A stretch of DNA of 64,000 nt from positions 30,718 through 94,717 of the forward strand of contig SUWY01000007.1 in NCBI GenBank assembly GCA_015061245.1, read 5' to 3'. This DNA is from Bacteroidales bacterium. Lineage in GTDB: Bacteria > Bacteroidota > Bacteroidia > Bacteroidales > Marinifilaceae. The position numbers and the translations under genes are program-made. The stretch's first letter is position 1; each line of letters begins with the position of its first letter. The notes beneath the pieces were generated by a model. That model was not told the origin of the DNA, searched no databases, and worked only from the letters and a program-made list of their open reading frames with translations. Below, piece by piece: positions 11,787 through 22,383 of this stretch.

Positions 11787-13244
11787 ATGAGTGAAATGCG
11801 TGTCTCTGTAGATAAGGTTTTTCGACTTTTCAAGGAGTTGAACAGGGTGCCACGTCCATCGCGAAACGAGGTTAAGGCAACCAATTTCCTTGTGAAGTTT
11901 GCAAAAACCAGGGGAATGGAATACGAGACCGACAGTGAGGGTTGTGTTCTAATCAGGAAACCTGCAACAAAGGGTTGTGAATCTATCGAACCGATAGTTT
12001 TGCAGTCGAATATTGATATGGTGTGTCTTGCGGCAAAAGGTAAAAAATTCAATCCTTGTGAGGATCGTATAGAGACCTATATTGATGGAGAGTGGTTACG
12101 TTCCAATGGAACCTCTATGGGGGCAGATAGCGGAATAGGTGTCTGTATGATGCTGGCTATTCTTGATAGCGATGATATTTCTCATCCGGCTTTGGAGTGT
12201 CTTTTTACAACCAACAAAGAGGAGGGTATGACAGGGGTTGCTAAACTCTCGCCCGATTTTATAAAAGGACGCAGAATAATCAACCTTGATTCTGAGGATT
12301 TTGATAAGATTACAGTGGCATCGGCTGCTGCATATCTTCAAAAAATAGTACTTCCATATACAAAGGAGGCTGCTCCACATAACTATCGTTTTTATGATTT
12401 CAGATTTTTTGGAGGAATAAGTGGACACTCTGGAGTGGATATAGTTCGTGGACGTTCCAATGCCTTAAAGGTTGTAGGTGAATTTTTGCATGCGTGTAAT
12501 ATCAGAATAGGAGATATTTGTCTCTGTTCTATTTCCGGAGGCGAGGCCTCGAATACAATCCCTGCAAATGTTGAGGCTGTATTTGGAATGGAGATGGGGA
12601 GTTGTGCTCTGTTTGAGAAGATGTTTGGGGAGTATAGAGATGCAATAAAGGCAAGATTCTCTGAGACAGATCCCGATGTGGATATGCAATTGGTAGAGAT
12701 TTCCGCTCCCGAATATGTGATATCTAAAAAAGGTTCAGATTCGCTATATAATTTGTTGAATACTCTACCTTTTGGAGTTACTGCAAAGGATAAAGAGTTG
12801 TCAAGTGGAGTAGTATCATCGAACAATATCGGAGTCTTAAGAACTGAGGAGGAACAATTCATATTGCTCGATTATGCACGAACTGCCCATACCGACGATG
12901 TAGAAAAATGGGCGGCTCAGATAGCAGAGATTGCAAAAGAGGCAGGAGCAAGTGTTGAGGTTCTGATGGATGCTCCGGCGTGGAGTGCAAAGCCTGACTC
13001 GGAGTTAGTTGCATTATGTTCAGAGGCATTTAAGGAGGAACTTAATATTGAACCTGAGTTATTGACAATGCACTTTGCGTTAGAGTGTGGCTACTTTGTT
13101 AAGAAATATGAGGAGTGCGATATTATATCTATAGGTCCAAGAATTTTGGATATCAACTCGATTAACGAAGCTGTTGATATTAAATCGGTTGAAGATACTT
13201 GGATAGTTTTGCTCTCTTTGTTAAATAAACTAAGTAAGTGCTAA
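11787..13244 (+). CDS. pepD: Aminoacyl-histidine dipeptidase (M20, PepD-like)
   Basis: LQSNIDMV, NGTSMGADSGIGVCMMLAIL, TTNKEEGMTGV. Confidence 0.93.
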   Translation: MSEMRVSVDKVFRLFKELNRVPRPSRNEVKATNFLVKFAKTRGMEYETDSEGCVLIRKPATKGCESIEPIVLQSNIDMVCLAAKGKKFNPCEDRIETYIDGEWLRSNGTSMGADSGIGVCMMLAILDSDDISHPALECLFTTNKEEGMTGVAKLSPDFIKGRRIINLDSEDFDKITVASAAAYLQKIVLPYTKEAAPHNYRFYDFRFFGGISGHSGVDIVRGRSNALKVVGEFLHACNIRIGDICLCSISGGEASNTIPANVEAVFGMEMGSCALFEKMFGEYRDAIKARFSETDPDVDMQLVEISAPEYVISKKGSDSLYNLLNTLPFGVTAKDKELSSGVVSSNNIGVLRTEEEQFILLDYARTAHTDDVEKWAAQIAEIAKEAGASVEVLMDAPAWSAKPDSELVALCSEAFKEELNIEPELLTMHFALECGYFVKKYEECDIISIGPRILDINSINEAVDIKSVEDTWIVLLSLLNKLSKC

Positions 13245-13316
13245 TATAGAGCCAGTTTATTTGTTGGCTTTCTCAAAAAGTTGTAACTTGCGCACTTAAT
13301 TTATAAAAGCAATATT

Positions 13317-14171
13317 ATGAGTACTGCGAAGTTGTTATTACACTGCCCTGATAAACAGGGAATTATTACCGATATTACAAACTTTATTACTGTAAATAAG
13401 GGTAATATTGTATATTTGGATCAGCATGTAGATTATACTGAACATATCTTTTATATGCGTGTTGAGTGGGAGTTGGATGAGTTTTTAATCCCACGTGAAA
13501 AGTTGGAGGATTATTTCTGTACGCTCTATGCACAAAAGTATGATATGCGATTTAAGATATACTTCTCTGACTATAAGCCCAAAATGGCAATTTTTGTCTC
13601 TAAAATGTCTCATTGTCTATATGATATGTTGGCACGTTACGTGGCAGGCGAGTGGAGTGTTGAGATTCCATTGATAATAAGTAACCATCCTGATATGCAG
13701 TCTGTTGCGGAGATGTTTGGCATACCGTATTTTGTATTCCCAATAACCAAGGAGAACAAAGCTGAGCAAGAGGCAAAGGAGATGGCTTTATTGGATGAGT
13801 ATGGAGTTGACTTTATTGTTTTGGCCAGATATATGCAGGTTATATCGCCTGATATGATTGCAAAATATCCAAACAAGATTATCAATATTCACCACTCATT
13901 CCTTCCTGCATTTGTAGGAGCGCGTCCATATCAGGCAGCATACGATCGTGGAGTGAAGATTATTGGAGCAACATGTCACTATGTAACAAATGAGCTTGAT
14001 GCAGGTCCTATTATTGAGCAAGATGTATGTAGAATTTCTCACAAGGATACAGTTACCGATTTGGTGAATAAGGGTAAGGATTTGGAGAAGATTGTGCTGT
14101 CAAGAGGAGTGCAGAAGCATATTGAGAGAAAGGTGCTTGTATATAAGAATAAGACAGTGATTTTCGGATAG
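13317..14171 (+). CDS. purU: Formyltetrahydrofolate deformylase
   Basis: N-terminal ACT domain; INIHHSFLPAFVGARPYQAAYDRGVKIIGATCHYV. Confidence 0.95.
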   Translation: MSTAKLLLHCPDKQGIITDITNFITVNKGNIVYLDQHVDYTEHIFYMRVEWELDEFLIPREKLEDYFCTLYAQKYDMRFKIYFSDYKPKMAIFVSKMSHCLYDMLARYVAGEWSVEIPLIISNHPDMQSVAEMFGIPYFVFPITKENKAEQEAKEMALLDEYGVDFIVLARYMQVISPDMIAKYPNKIINIHHSFLPAFVGARPYQAAYDRGVKIIGATCHYVTNELDAGPIIEQDVCRISHKDTVTDLVNKGKDLEKIVLSRGVQKHIERKVLVYKNKTVIFG

Positions 14172-14191
14172 TATAGATTAGAGAATAGATT

Positions 14192-14233
14192 AGCGGGTTT
14201 CAAGGCTTAAAGTAGCTTTGAGACCCGCTTTTT
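14192..14233 (+). terminator. Rho-independent terminator after purU
   Basis: AGCGGGTTTCAAGGCT / AGCTTTGAGACCCGCT arms then T-run. Confidence 0.88.
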
Positions 14234-14285
14234 CGTTAAAAATGTTTAATAAGGGGATAAAAAGGGATATTTTTTTGTGAAAACG

Positions 14286-14317
14286 TTTGCAATAGTGGAG
14301 AGAAAATATTTTTTTTG
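14286..14317 (+). promoter_or_regulatory. Possible Bacteroidota promoter upstream of the 14478 gene
   Basis: TTTG (14286-14289) N20 TTTTTTTG (14310-14317); -7 element degenerate. Confidence 0.35.
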
Positions 14318-14328
14318 TAGAGTGAATG

Positions 14329-14454
14329 AGGTGAGAGGTGAAAAGTGAGAGGGGAAAGGTGAAAGGTGAATAAGGGGAGAGGGGAGAGGTGAATAAGGGA
14401 AAAGGTGAGAGGTGAAAGGTGAATAAGGGGAGAGGGAAGAGGTGAGAGGTGAAA
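14329..14454 (+). repeat. Degenerate heptanucleotide tandem array (GTGAGAG/GTGAAAG/GTGAATA type)
   Basis: About 18 consecutive 7-nt units readable by eye, in the leader of the next CDS. Confidence 0.9.
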
Positions 14455-14477
14455 TTTTTTTTAGAAAGGAGGGAGAT

Positions 14478-17225
14478 ATGAAGAGTTTTAGGTTAGTGGT
14501 GATGCAGTGTGTGTTGGCGGTTTGTAGTGTGTTTTCGGTAGTTGCGCAGAGTTTTGAGCAAGAGGTGTCAAGTAAGTTTTTCGATTATGTAGAGTCGAGC
14601 CGAAATGAGAAGGTTTTTGTGCAAACTGATCGAGACAGTTATCAACCCGGCGATACAATGTTTCTTCGAGGTTTTCTTTTTAATGCAGTTTCCAATAAGC
14701 AGGTAGATTACAGCCGTTATATCTATGTAGAGGTTGTTGATAGAACGGGAGTTTTGTATTGGCGTGAGAAGATAGCGTATAATACTCAGGACTCTTCGTT
14801 TAATGGTTATTTTGCTTTGGCCGATAATCTGTCGCAAGGAGAGTATTTTTTACGAGCCTATACCTATTGGATGCAGGATCAGGGTAATGATAAGTTCTTC
14901 TCGAAACGTTTTTATATCATAAATCCTTTCGATCATGGTATTAGTTGCAATATGGATATTCTGAATGACCGTAAAGGTAGCAGAATATTAAAAATCAATT
15001 TTGTAAATGACCAGGGGGAGCGCTATCAAAACATAAAGTTCAACTACTTTATTCCCGGCGAAACTCCGGATAGTGTTGTAATGACTGCTAATACGGGTTA
15101 TAGTGGTCAGACAGAGATTCGTATTAATGATCCCAATTCCGACCACATCTGGGTTGCTTTTTCACACGATGTACCTTGGAGTTTTGAGCGTTATTTTAAA
15201 CTTCCATCTGCCAAGAGCGATTTTGATGTCCAATTTTTCCCGGAGGGAGGAGCGTTGATACAGGGCGCTAAGCAACGAGTTGCGATAAAGAGTATTGGTC
15301 GCGATGGATTGGCTGTCAAGGTTGATGGTTATATCGAGAACAGAGCAGGGAAAAAGGAGTGTAATGTAGCTCTTAATGAGCTTGGAATGGGAAGTTTCGT
15401 AATTGAAACCTCGCCCAATGAAAAATATACAGCGGTATTGACTACCGATGATGGAAATACAAAGAGGTTCTTGTTACCAAGTGCCGAGAATTCAAATGTT
15501 TATGCCATTCAACTTGTTGCCAATGGAGATAACATTGTATATAATGTATTGACAAGTCTGGATGCCGATTTATCTGATAAGTATATCTTCATTAATAGTC
15601 GCGGAATGCCGTTGGGTGTTTATCCGGTTACACAGACCATGGGCAAATCTTTGAATTTTAGTACAGCTCCCGAGGGCATTTTGAATTTTACTTTGATTGA
15701 TAAGAGTGGAGTGGTGTATAGTAACAGAATGTGGTATCACCATAGTGGTAAGAGAGAGAGTTTTGCTCTTGAATCAGGTGAGTTTGTGAACCCAAGAACG
15801 GAGAGAACAGTTCAACTATCATTAAATGATGTTCAGCAAGCAGATATTGCAATTAGTGTAATTTCGGATGCTCACACAAAGCATTTGTCAACCACAACCG
15901 ATGTGGAGACATACGTTGAGTTATCATCGGATTTGAGTGGTTATGTAGAGAGACCTGAGTACTATTTTACTAATGTAAACAGAGCGAAGGTGGTGGCATT
16001 GGACAACCTGCTTTTAACTCAAGGTTGGAGTAGATTTGATGTGACAGATATAATTACAGATAACTTAAATACCAATTCTCCTTTCTATATTGAGCGAGGT
16101 CAATCAATAAGTGGAGTGGTGAAACCATACATTGTTAATAAGGCAAAGTTTATTGCGAATGCAAAGATAGAGATAGTTGGAAGTGATGGTAGCTCGTATA
16201 TGACTTATACAGATTCTGTAGGCAGATTTGTATATAATGATTTGGCTTACGAAATAGGGACCCGTTTTGTTGTTGAGGCAATGTCGAATAAGGATAAGTC
16301 GAATGTAGAGTTGACACTTGACGAACCTATATTTTTAAATCCGACGGTGAATACTCCGATAGGATTGTGTAAGAGCGATGTTAGTTTTTATGACAAATAT
16401 GGAGTTGACTATATCTTCTCGACCGATGGCTCAAGAGTTCAGACCTTGGGTGAGGTTCGTGTAGGAGCAATGAGTCTTGAAGCTATGAAGAAAGAGTTCT
16501 GGGCAGATTTTGAGGAGCATGATTCTCGTATGAATTTTATGCTTGGATATACCGATGTTGAAAGTTATGGATATGGCCCCGATGGTAATCCACGATATTA
16601 TCAACAGTTAGCGTGGGCCGTGGAGCGAGGTTTACGTTATTATACCCCAACGGGACGGGCGGTGCCAAAACCGGGAGAGTCAAATAAGGAGTTCTTTTAT
16701 AACGGAACAATTGAATCGATATGGGGAATGGATGCAGAGTGGATTAAACGTTGGAAGAATATTGAGTTGAGCGGAAGAGCAATGAATGGTGAGGCTGCAA
16801 AAATGGTTATAGGAACACTTAACGATGATGCTTTGGAGTATGTCCAAACCCGTTTGAATAATCAGATGAAGGGGTTGACCTCAATGCAGAATATGTTGGA
16901 TATTGTGGGGATTGATGTCAATAATATGTCTATACCTATAGAGTATAATTACAATATTCAAACAGTTGTTCCATTTGCTCCTCAGAAGCAGGGCGAGGTT
17001 CACTTCTATAAGCCAAAGTATAGTGTTCCTTTGGATAAGATGATTAATGATCCTATCGATGCCAAAGCAACTCGTTACTGGAATCATAAGGCGATTGTAA
17101 AGAGTGGCGAGCCGTTCAAATTCACCTTCCCGACAGCTGCAGATTCTCATACCTATACAGTTGTGGTGAATGGAGTTGATGGCGAGGGTAATCCTATAAG
17201 CGGAGTGTGGACGGTGGAGAATTAA
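14478..17225 (+). CDS. Large secreted protein with N-terminal MG2/alpha-2-macroglobulin-like region, function unknown
   Basis: Signal peptide MKSFRLVVMQCVLAVCSVFSVVAQ; VFVQTDRDSYQPGDTMFLRGFLFNA resembles MG2 domains of Bacteroidota surface proteins. Confidence 0.7.
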   Translation: MKSFRLVVMQCVLAVCSVFSVVAQSFEQEVSSKFFDYVESSRNEKVFVQTDRDSYQPGDTMFLRGFLFNAVSNKQVDYSRYIYVEVVDRTGVLYWREKIAYNTQDSSFNGYFALADNLSQGEYFLRAYTYWMQDQGNDKFFSKRFYIINPFDHGISCNMDILNDRKGSRILKINFVNDQGERYQNIKFNYFIPGETPDSVVMTANTGYSGQTEIRINDPNSDHIWVAFSHDVPWSFERYFKLPSAKSDFDVQFFPEGGALIQGAKQRVAIKSIGRDGLAVKVDGYIENRAGKKECNVALNELGMGSFVIETSPNEKYTAVLTTDDGNTKRFLLPSAENSNVYAIQLVANGDNIVYNVLTSLDADLSDKYIFINSRGMPLGVYPVTQTMGKSLNFSTAPEGILNFTLIDKSGVVYSNRMWYHHSGKRESFALESGEFVNPRTERTVQLSLNDVQQADIAISVISDAHTKHLSTTTDVETYVELSSDLSGYVERPEYYFTNVNRAKVVALDNLLLTQGWSRFDVTDIITDNLNTNSPFYIERGQSISGVVKPYIVNKAKFIANAKIEIVGSDGSSYMTYTDSVGRFVYNDLAYEIGTRFVVEAMSNKDKSNVELTLDEPIFLNPTVNTPIGLCKSDVSFYDKYGVDYIFSTDGSRVQTLGEVRVGAMSLEAMKKEFWADFEEHDSRMNFMLGYTDVESYGYGPDGNPRYYQQLAWAVERGLRYYTPTGRAVPKPGESNKEFFYNGTIESIWGMDAEWIKRWKNIELSGRAMNGEAAKMVIGTLNDDALEYVQTRLNNQMKGLTSMQNMLDIVGIDVNNMSIPIEYNYNIQTVVPFAPQKQGEVHFYKPKYSVPLDKMINDPIDAKATRYWNHKAIVKSGEPFKFTFPTAADSHTYTVVVNGVDGEGNPISGVWTVEN

Positions 17226-17243
17226 AACTCCCCTCTAATTCTC
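17217..17243. terminator. Palindrome spanning both convergent stop codons
   Basis: GAGAATTA (17217-17224) / TAATTCTC (17236-17243), 8-bp perfect arms. Confidence 0.5.
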
Positions 17244-17918
17244 AATCGATTCGATAGTTATTTCGGGGTGCGATTGCAAGATAAGCAACAGTGAGTTGTC
17301 GCCTTGCAGTTTGCGCCCCTTGATTGTCATGGTAACTTTATATATATCGACACTCTCATATCGGTGGTGCTCCATGCTGTAGTTTACCACCATGTAGTGT
17401 TGGGCTGTCAATTCATCGGTAAGCTTTTTGCCGCTCTCAAGCTGTTTGGTAGAAAAGGTGATGATAGAGCTGTGAAGACCATATTTTTTGAATAACAGAC
17501 TTAAGAGTTCTAAGGTTGCCAATGTAAGTGCAGCAGCAATGATCGCAATTTGATACATTCCGGCACCGCACGCAAGTCCGATGGCTCCTGTTGCCCATAT
17601 TCCGGCAGCAGTTGTTAAACCTCGTACAATATGCTTTTGGAACATTATTGTTCCGGCGCCAATAAATCCAATTCCCGAAACAACGCTTGCTGCAATACGG
17701 CTTGCATCCCACGATATATGTCCCGGACCACTGCCGGGAAGAGAGCTATTCAGGCCATATTGCGAAACAACCATAAACAGAGCACTTCCTAAAGCTACCA
17801 GGGCATGCGTTCTATATCCGGCCTCTTTTGCTCGGAATTCGCGTTCCAGTCCGATTAAAGCACCAATGATTGCCGCAATAATCAGTCGTAATGTAAGTTC
17901 TAATACTCTTTCGTCCAT
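17235..17918 (-). CDS. MgtC/SapB family membrane protein
   Basis: RLIIAAIIGALIGLEREFRAKEAGYRTHALVALGSALFMV; start at MDERVLELTL. Confidence 0.92.
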   Translation of the reverse strand: MDERVLELTLRLIIAAIIGALIGLEREFRAKEAGYRTHALVALGSALFMVVSQYGLNSSLPGSGPGHISWDASRIAASVVSGIGFIGAGTIMFQKHIVRGLTTAAGIWATGAIGLACGAGMYQIAIIAAALTLATLELLSLLFKKYGLHSSIITFSTKQLESGKKLTDELTAQHYMVVNYSMEHHRYESVDIYKVTMTIKGRKLQGDNSLLLILQSHPEITIESIEN

Positions 17919-19258
17919 AATTGTCCTGTTACCTTTAAATAGTTCAAATGAGCCAATTGCTCCTCTATGCAACTACAAATATAGTCATTATATGCCTTTT
18001 GCCAAACCGTTTGGGCTTCAAGCAGGTCGCTTAAAGGCTCCATGCCGGCTTTGTAGTGATTGGTGCTAACACGAAGGTTCTCATCAGCTTGAGTGATGGC
18101 GCTTTTGCACATGGTTTTAAGTTGTGAGGCCTCGTCTATTCTATTTAACGCAACTTGAATGTTTAGGTTTATCATGTCGTTTGCATGTGCCAACTCCAAT
18201 TCGGCAATCTTTATCTGCTCCTTTGCCTGTTTTACTTTGTTTCGCCCCTCGCCCCAATGGAATATAGGAATTTTAAGGGTGGCAATTGCGCTCATTGAGC
18301 CACCATTTAGCAACCTTTCACTTTCGGGTATCAGTGTTTTTGTAAAGAGAGTTGTTCCTTTGAGGGTTAATGCATTTGTGTAGCCATATCCAACCGTTGC
18401 AGCTGCCGATGGTAGATAGTCGCTCCTTGTGAATTTCAGACTCTCTTTCTGTAACTCAATACGTTTGTTGAGTATTGCTATCTCGGGAATCTCGGCAAAA
18501 GTGTAACTGTTATTAATCTCGGGAGTGTCATAATTCTCTATTCCCTCGGTAAGGGTGATATTGCTGTTAATGTCAACTCCAATTATTCTGCATAGATTCA
18601 TCTTTGCTACCTTAATGCCATTATAGGCGCGGTGTTCATTTAAGGAGGCTTGGTTAAGTTGTACCTGAACCTTTAGAAGATCGTTTTTCGATTTCATACC
18701 TACCTTTTCTGCTTTTGTAACGTCGTTGAGCAGTTTTGTAAGGGTCTCTTTATACTTGCTTGCAACTTTGGCAAGCTCTGTGGCCATTATACAGTTCCAA
18801 TAGGCTTGATCACACTCTACGATTATCTCATCTTTTCTCCTTGCTTCGTTAATTGAGTAAATCTCACTTCCAATCTCAGCCATCTTTGTACCACTGATAA
18901 TCTTTCCTCCCATATAGAGAGGTTGAGTTACCGATACACTTGCATTAAATGAGTTCTGTAATCCAATGCCGATACCCATTGATGGAATTGTAAGGCCTTG
19001 GGCTATTGGAAGATCGGGAGTTGCTGCCTCTAACTCTTCGGAGTTATGCAGATAGAGTGCGTTTGCACTAATGTTGGGTAAAAAGTTACTCTTTGCCTCT
19101 TTTACAGCCAGCTCGGCTTCTCGCGTTTGGGCCTCTGCAATGGCAATCTGTTTGTTCTGTTTTAATGCCATATTACGGCAAGTTGCAATATCGAGCTCTT
19201 GTGCCTTAAGCGATATTGTAAATAATATGGTAACAATGAGTATTGATAGTTGTTTCAT
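17900..19258 (-). CDS. TolC-family outer-membrane efflux protein
   Basis: Signal peptide; coiled OEP repeats, AELAVKEAKSNFLPNISANALY; follows RND gene. Confidence 0.93.
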   Translation of the reverse strand: MKQLSILIVTILFTISLKAQELDIATCRNMALKQNKQIAIAEAQTREAELAVKEAKSNFLPNISANALYLHNSEELEAATPDLPIAQGLTIPSMGIGIGLQNSFNASVSVTQPLYMGGKIISGTKMAEIGSEIYSINEARRKDEIIVECDQAYWNCIMATELAKVASKYKETLTKLLNDVTKAEKVGMKSKNDLLKVQVQLNQASLNEHRAYNGIKVAKMNLCRIIGVDINSNITLTEGIENYDTPEINNSYTFAEIPEIAILNKRIELQKESLKFTRSDYLPSAAATVGYGYTNALTLKGTTLFTKTLIPESERLLNGGSMSAIATLKIPIFHWGEGRNKVKQAKEQIKIAELELAHANDMINLNIQVALNRIDEASQLKTMCKSAITQADENLRVSTNHYKAGMEPLSDLLEAQTVWQKAYNDYICSCIEEQLAHLNYLKVTGQLWTKEY

Positions 19259-22200
19259 TGCTTTTTGCTGTTATCAATTTTGAAAAATAGTGAGTACAAA
19301 ACAGGAATAAAGAGTAGGGTGATAATTGTGCCTACAAATAGTCCTGCCATAATAGTTACGGCGAGTGAACCGAATAGTTCATCACCAATAAGGGGTATCA
19401 TACCTAAGATAGTTGTAAGCGAGGCCATCATTACCGGACGGAATCGGCTTGATGAGCTGTCAAGCAGGGCTTGAATAGGCTCTTTTCCGCTATTCAATTC
19501 CAGAATGATTTCGTCCATAAGGACAACGCCGTTCTTAATCATCATACCAATCAATCCCAATACGCCTACAATTGCCACAAAACCAAAACTCTTGCCTGAT
19601 AGCAGTACTCCAAAAACAACTCCCACAAGTAGCAGCGGTACGCAGCATAGAATAATTGCAGGTTTCTTGAAGTCTTTAAATAACATTATCAGAATTGCAA
19701 CCATGGCAACAATTGCCAAAGGGAAGTTTCCGAATAGGTATTGTGTCGATTGCTTACTTGCTTGATACTCACCTTCCCAGCTATACGAATATCCTGTTGG
19801 AAGTTCAATCGCTTCGATTGCCGGGGCAATGGCTTTACGCGCACTTTCGGCAGTATAGCCTGAGGCCGGCTCACATTGAGCTCTCATAGCTCTTACACCA
19901 TTGTACCGAATAACTATTGGTTCCTCCCATTTGATGTTTATTCCCTTTACCGCTTGGTTTAATGGGATGGTTCCTAAAGTGCCGGCAAGAATATCCTGTT
20001 CGCTGACGCTACCGGTGAATAGTCCGGTCAGAGTCTCTTTGTTAAGATTCTGCAATGGAGGCATAGTGCTGAAGATGGGAGTATTATCAAGCTCATTAAT
20101 CGGCTTTCCCTTGCTATCCACGCTCTTTAGGTAGATCGAGTACCTCTCTTTGCCAATATAGAATGTTCCGGTAGGGATTCCTCCATTGGCAGTAAGAAGC
20201 GATAGACCTACATCTTTTCTGCTAAGTCCGGCTCTGCGAGCTGTAGGCTGATTATAATCAATCTCAATGACGGGTTGCATATTTGACCAATCATTACATA
20301 CCAATCTGGTGAATGGAGACTCATTCATAATCTGTTCTGCCTGCCGGGTAAGTTGTTTTAAAACAGCTGGATCGGGACCTGAAAACTTAACCTCAATGGG
20401 GAATTTTTTATACATCAGATTGTATCGTTTAACCCTTGAATAGGCATCGGGATAGTGAGTTGTTATGTAGTTTTGAATGGTATCAATATGTTTGACTAAC
20501 TCCTTAGGCGATGTAAAATCAACAATTAGCTCTCCATACGACAATGAGGGGGTAGCAATACTACGAACTAAATTGTATCGGCTTGGTGTCCCTCCAAGCG
20601 ATATTGTCACATTTGTGATATATGGTTGCTCCAATAACCATGCAGATACCTCTTTTAGCTCTCTCTCAACCTTTTGTGGCGATGCGCCCTCGTCCAATTT
20701 GTACTCAATATAGCACTGCTCGTAGTTCATATCGGGGAAGAACTCCTGTGGAATGAATCTGTAGCAGTATATGCTTAAAGCTACCAGAGCAACTGCACAA
20801 AAAACGGTACTCTTTTTGTGTAAAACGGTGAATTTCAATATTGAGCGAAGCAGTTGGTAGGGCTTGCTATTGTATAACTCAATATCCGATTTAACTTTAA
20901 CCTGTTTCAACCATCGGTCGGCCATAATAGGAACATGTGTTAAGGCCAAAACCCAGCTCAATAGCAGGGAAACTGCAAGTACTATAAACAGGTCACGAAC
21001 ATAGACTCCTGCAGTATCGGGTGATAGAAATATAGGAAGGAATGCCAAAATTGCAATCAAGGTTGCTCCGAGCAGAGGCATGGCAGTTTTGTTGCCAATT
21101 GAGGTTAGTGCTGCTTGGCGAGGCTTCCCTTTTGCCAAATCAACTAAAATACCATCGATAATCACAATTGCATTATCAACCAGCATACCCATGGCGACAA
21201 TCAACGAGCCTAATGATACCCTTTGCAGAGTTCCATCGAGAGTTCCGAGAATCATGATAGAGCCAAAGATAATTACAATCAAACTGATTCCTATTATAAC
21301 ACCACTTCTGATTCCCATGGAAACCATAAGGATTATAATAACAATGGCTACCGATTCTAACAGATTTGTCAGAAAAGTGGTAAGGGCATTAGTAACTCTT
21401 TCAGGTTGAAAGAATATCTTATGAAACTCAACCCCTGCAGGAATTCTTTCACCCTTTAGCTCTTCAATCTTCGACTCAATGGCACCGCCCAGTTTCGTGA
21501 TATCGGTATTGCGCTGTGCTGCAATTGAGATTCCTAAAGCCCTCTCTTCATTGTGGAACATCTGGTTACGGGCAGGCTCCTCATATCCCGATGTAATATC
21601 GGCAATATCGCGTAATCGCAGTTGATCATCTTCGTGGCCTTGAATCAGAAGATTACCAATATCATTTACATTTTTATATCGGTCATTAACCTTTATCTTG
21701 ATACGTTTGTCGTCAGTCTCATAGTAACCTGCATATACTGTGCTGTTTTGACCGTTCAGCGTGTTAAGCACCTCGGCAGGGTGGACTCCAAGGTTGGCCA
21801 TTCTATCTTGGAGAATGGCTATGTTTATTACAGGAGTTCGCTCGCCATAAATATCTACCTTTGATATGCCGGGAATGTTCTGAAACTCCTGTTTTGCCAA
21901 CTCGGCATAATTTCCCAGTTCGGTATCGGAAAATCCCTCGCCCGTAATAGCATAGAACATTCCATAAACATCACCAAAAGCATCTAAGACAACCGATTCT
22001 CCAACTCCGGCGGGGAGTGATGCTTGTATGTCGTTGACCTTTCTACGCAATATGTCATAGAACTGCTCCACCTCGTTTGCCGGGGTTGTAGTGACAAGCT
22101 CTACGTTTATTATAGACAAATCATTCATCGAGCGACTCTCAATGCTGTTTATATTGTACATTGAACGAATGCTCTTTTCTATAGGGTCGGTAACCTCAAG

Positions 22201-22383
22201 CTCAACCTCGTGTGCAGATGCTCCGGGGTAGGTGGTAATCACCATTGCCTGTTTTACCTTGATTTCGGGATCCTCAAGTTTGCTCATGTTGTAAAAGGCA
22301 ATAGAGCCACCTACAACCATGACCAAAACTATAAAACGAATTAGCAGGTTGTTATTCAACGCCCATTTTCCAAGATCTATCAT
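19255..22383 (-). CDS. RND efflux transporter permease (AcrB/MdtC type)
   Basis: 1042 aa; VAMGMLVDNAIVIIDGI; GLIGMMIKNGVVLMDEI; 12-TM RND architecture. Confidence 0.95.
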   Translation of the reverse strand: MIDLGKWALNNNLLIRFIVLVMVVGGSIAFYNMSKLEDPEIKVKQAMVITTYPGASAHEVELEVTDPIEKSIRSMYNINSIESRSMNDLSIINVELVTTTPANEVEQFYDILRRKVNDIQASLPAGVGESVVLDAFGDVYGMFYAITGEGFSDTELGNYAELAKQEFQNIPGISKVDIYGERTPVINIAILQDRMANLGVHPAEVLNTLNGQNSTVYAGYYETDDKRIKIKVNDRYKNVNDIGNLLIQGHEDDQLRLRDIADITSGYEEPARNQMFHNEERALGISIAAQRNTDITKLGGAIESKIEELKGERIPAGVEFHKIFFQPERVTNALTTFLTNLLESVAIVIIILMVSMGIRSGVIIGISLIVIIFGSIMILGTLDGTLQRVSLGSLIVAMGMLVDNAIVIIDGILVDLAKGKPRQAALTSIGNKTAMPLLGATLIAILAFLPIFLSPDTAGVYVRDLFIVLAVSLLLSWVLALTHVPIMADRWLKQVKVKSDIELYNSKPYQLLRSILKFTVLHKKSTVFCAVALVALSIYCYRFIPQEFFPDMNYEQCYIEYKLDEGASPQKVERELKEVSAWLLEQPYITNVTISLGGTPSRYNLVRSIATPSLSYGELIVDFTSPKELVKHIDTIQNYITTHYPDAYSRVKRYNLMYKKFPIEVKFSGPDPAVLKQLTRQAEQIMNESPFTRLVCNDWSNMQPVIEIDYNQPTARRAGLSRKDVGLSLLTANGGIPTGTFYIGKERYSIYLKSVDSKGKPINELDNTPIFSTMPPLQNLNKETLTGLFTGSVSEQDILAGTLGTIPLNQAVKGINIKWEEPIVIRYNGVRAMRAQCEPASGYTAESARKAIAPAIEAIELPTGYSYSWEGEYQASKQSTQYLFGNFPLAIVAMVAILIMLFKDFKKPAIILCCVPLLLVGVVFGVLLSGKSFGFVAIVGVLGLIGMMIKNGVVLMDEIILELNSGKEPIQALLDSSSSRFRPVMMASLTTILGMIPLIGDELFGSLAVTIMAGLFVGTIITLLFIPVLYSLFFKIDNSKKQ

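Noticed and set aside
12392-12862. 156-aa antisense ORF within pepD
   Set aside because: Shadow ORF of a well-supported peptidase
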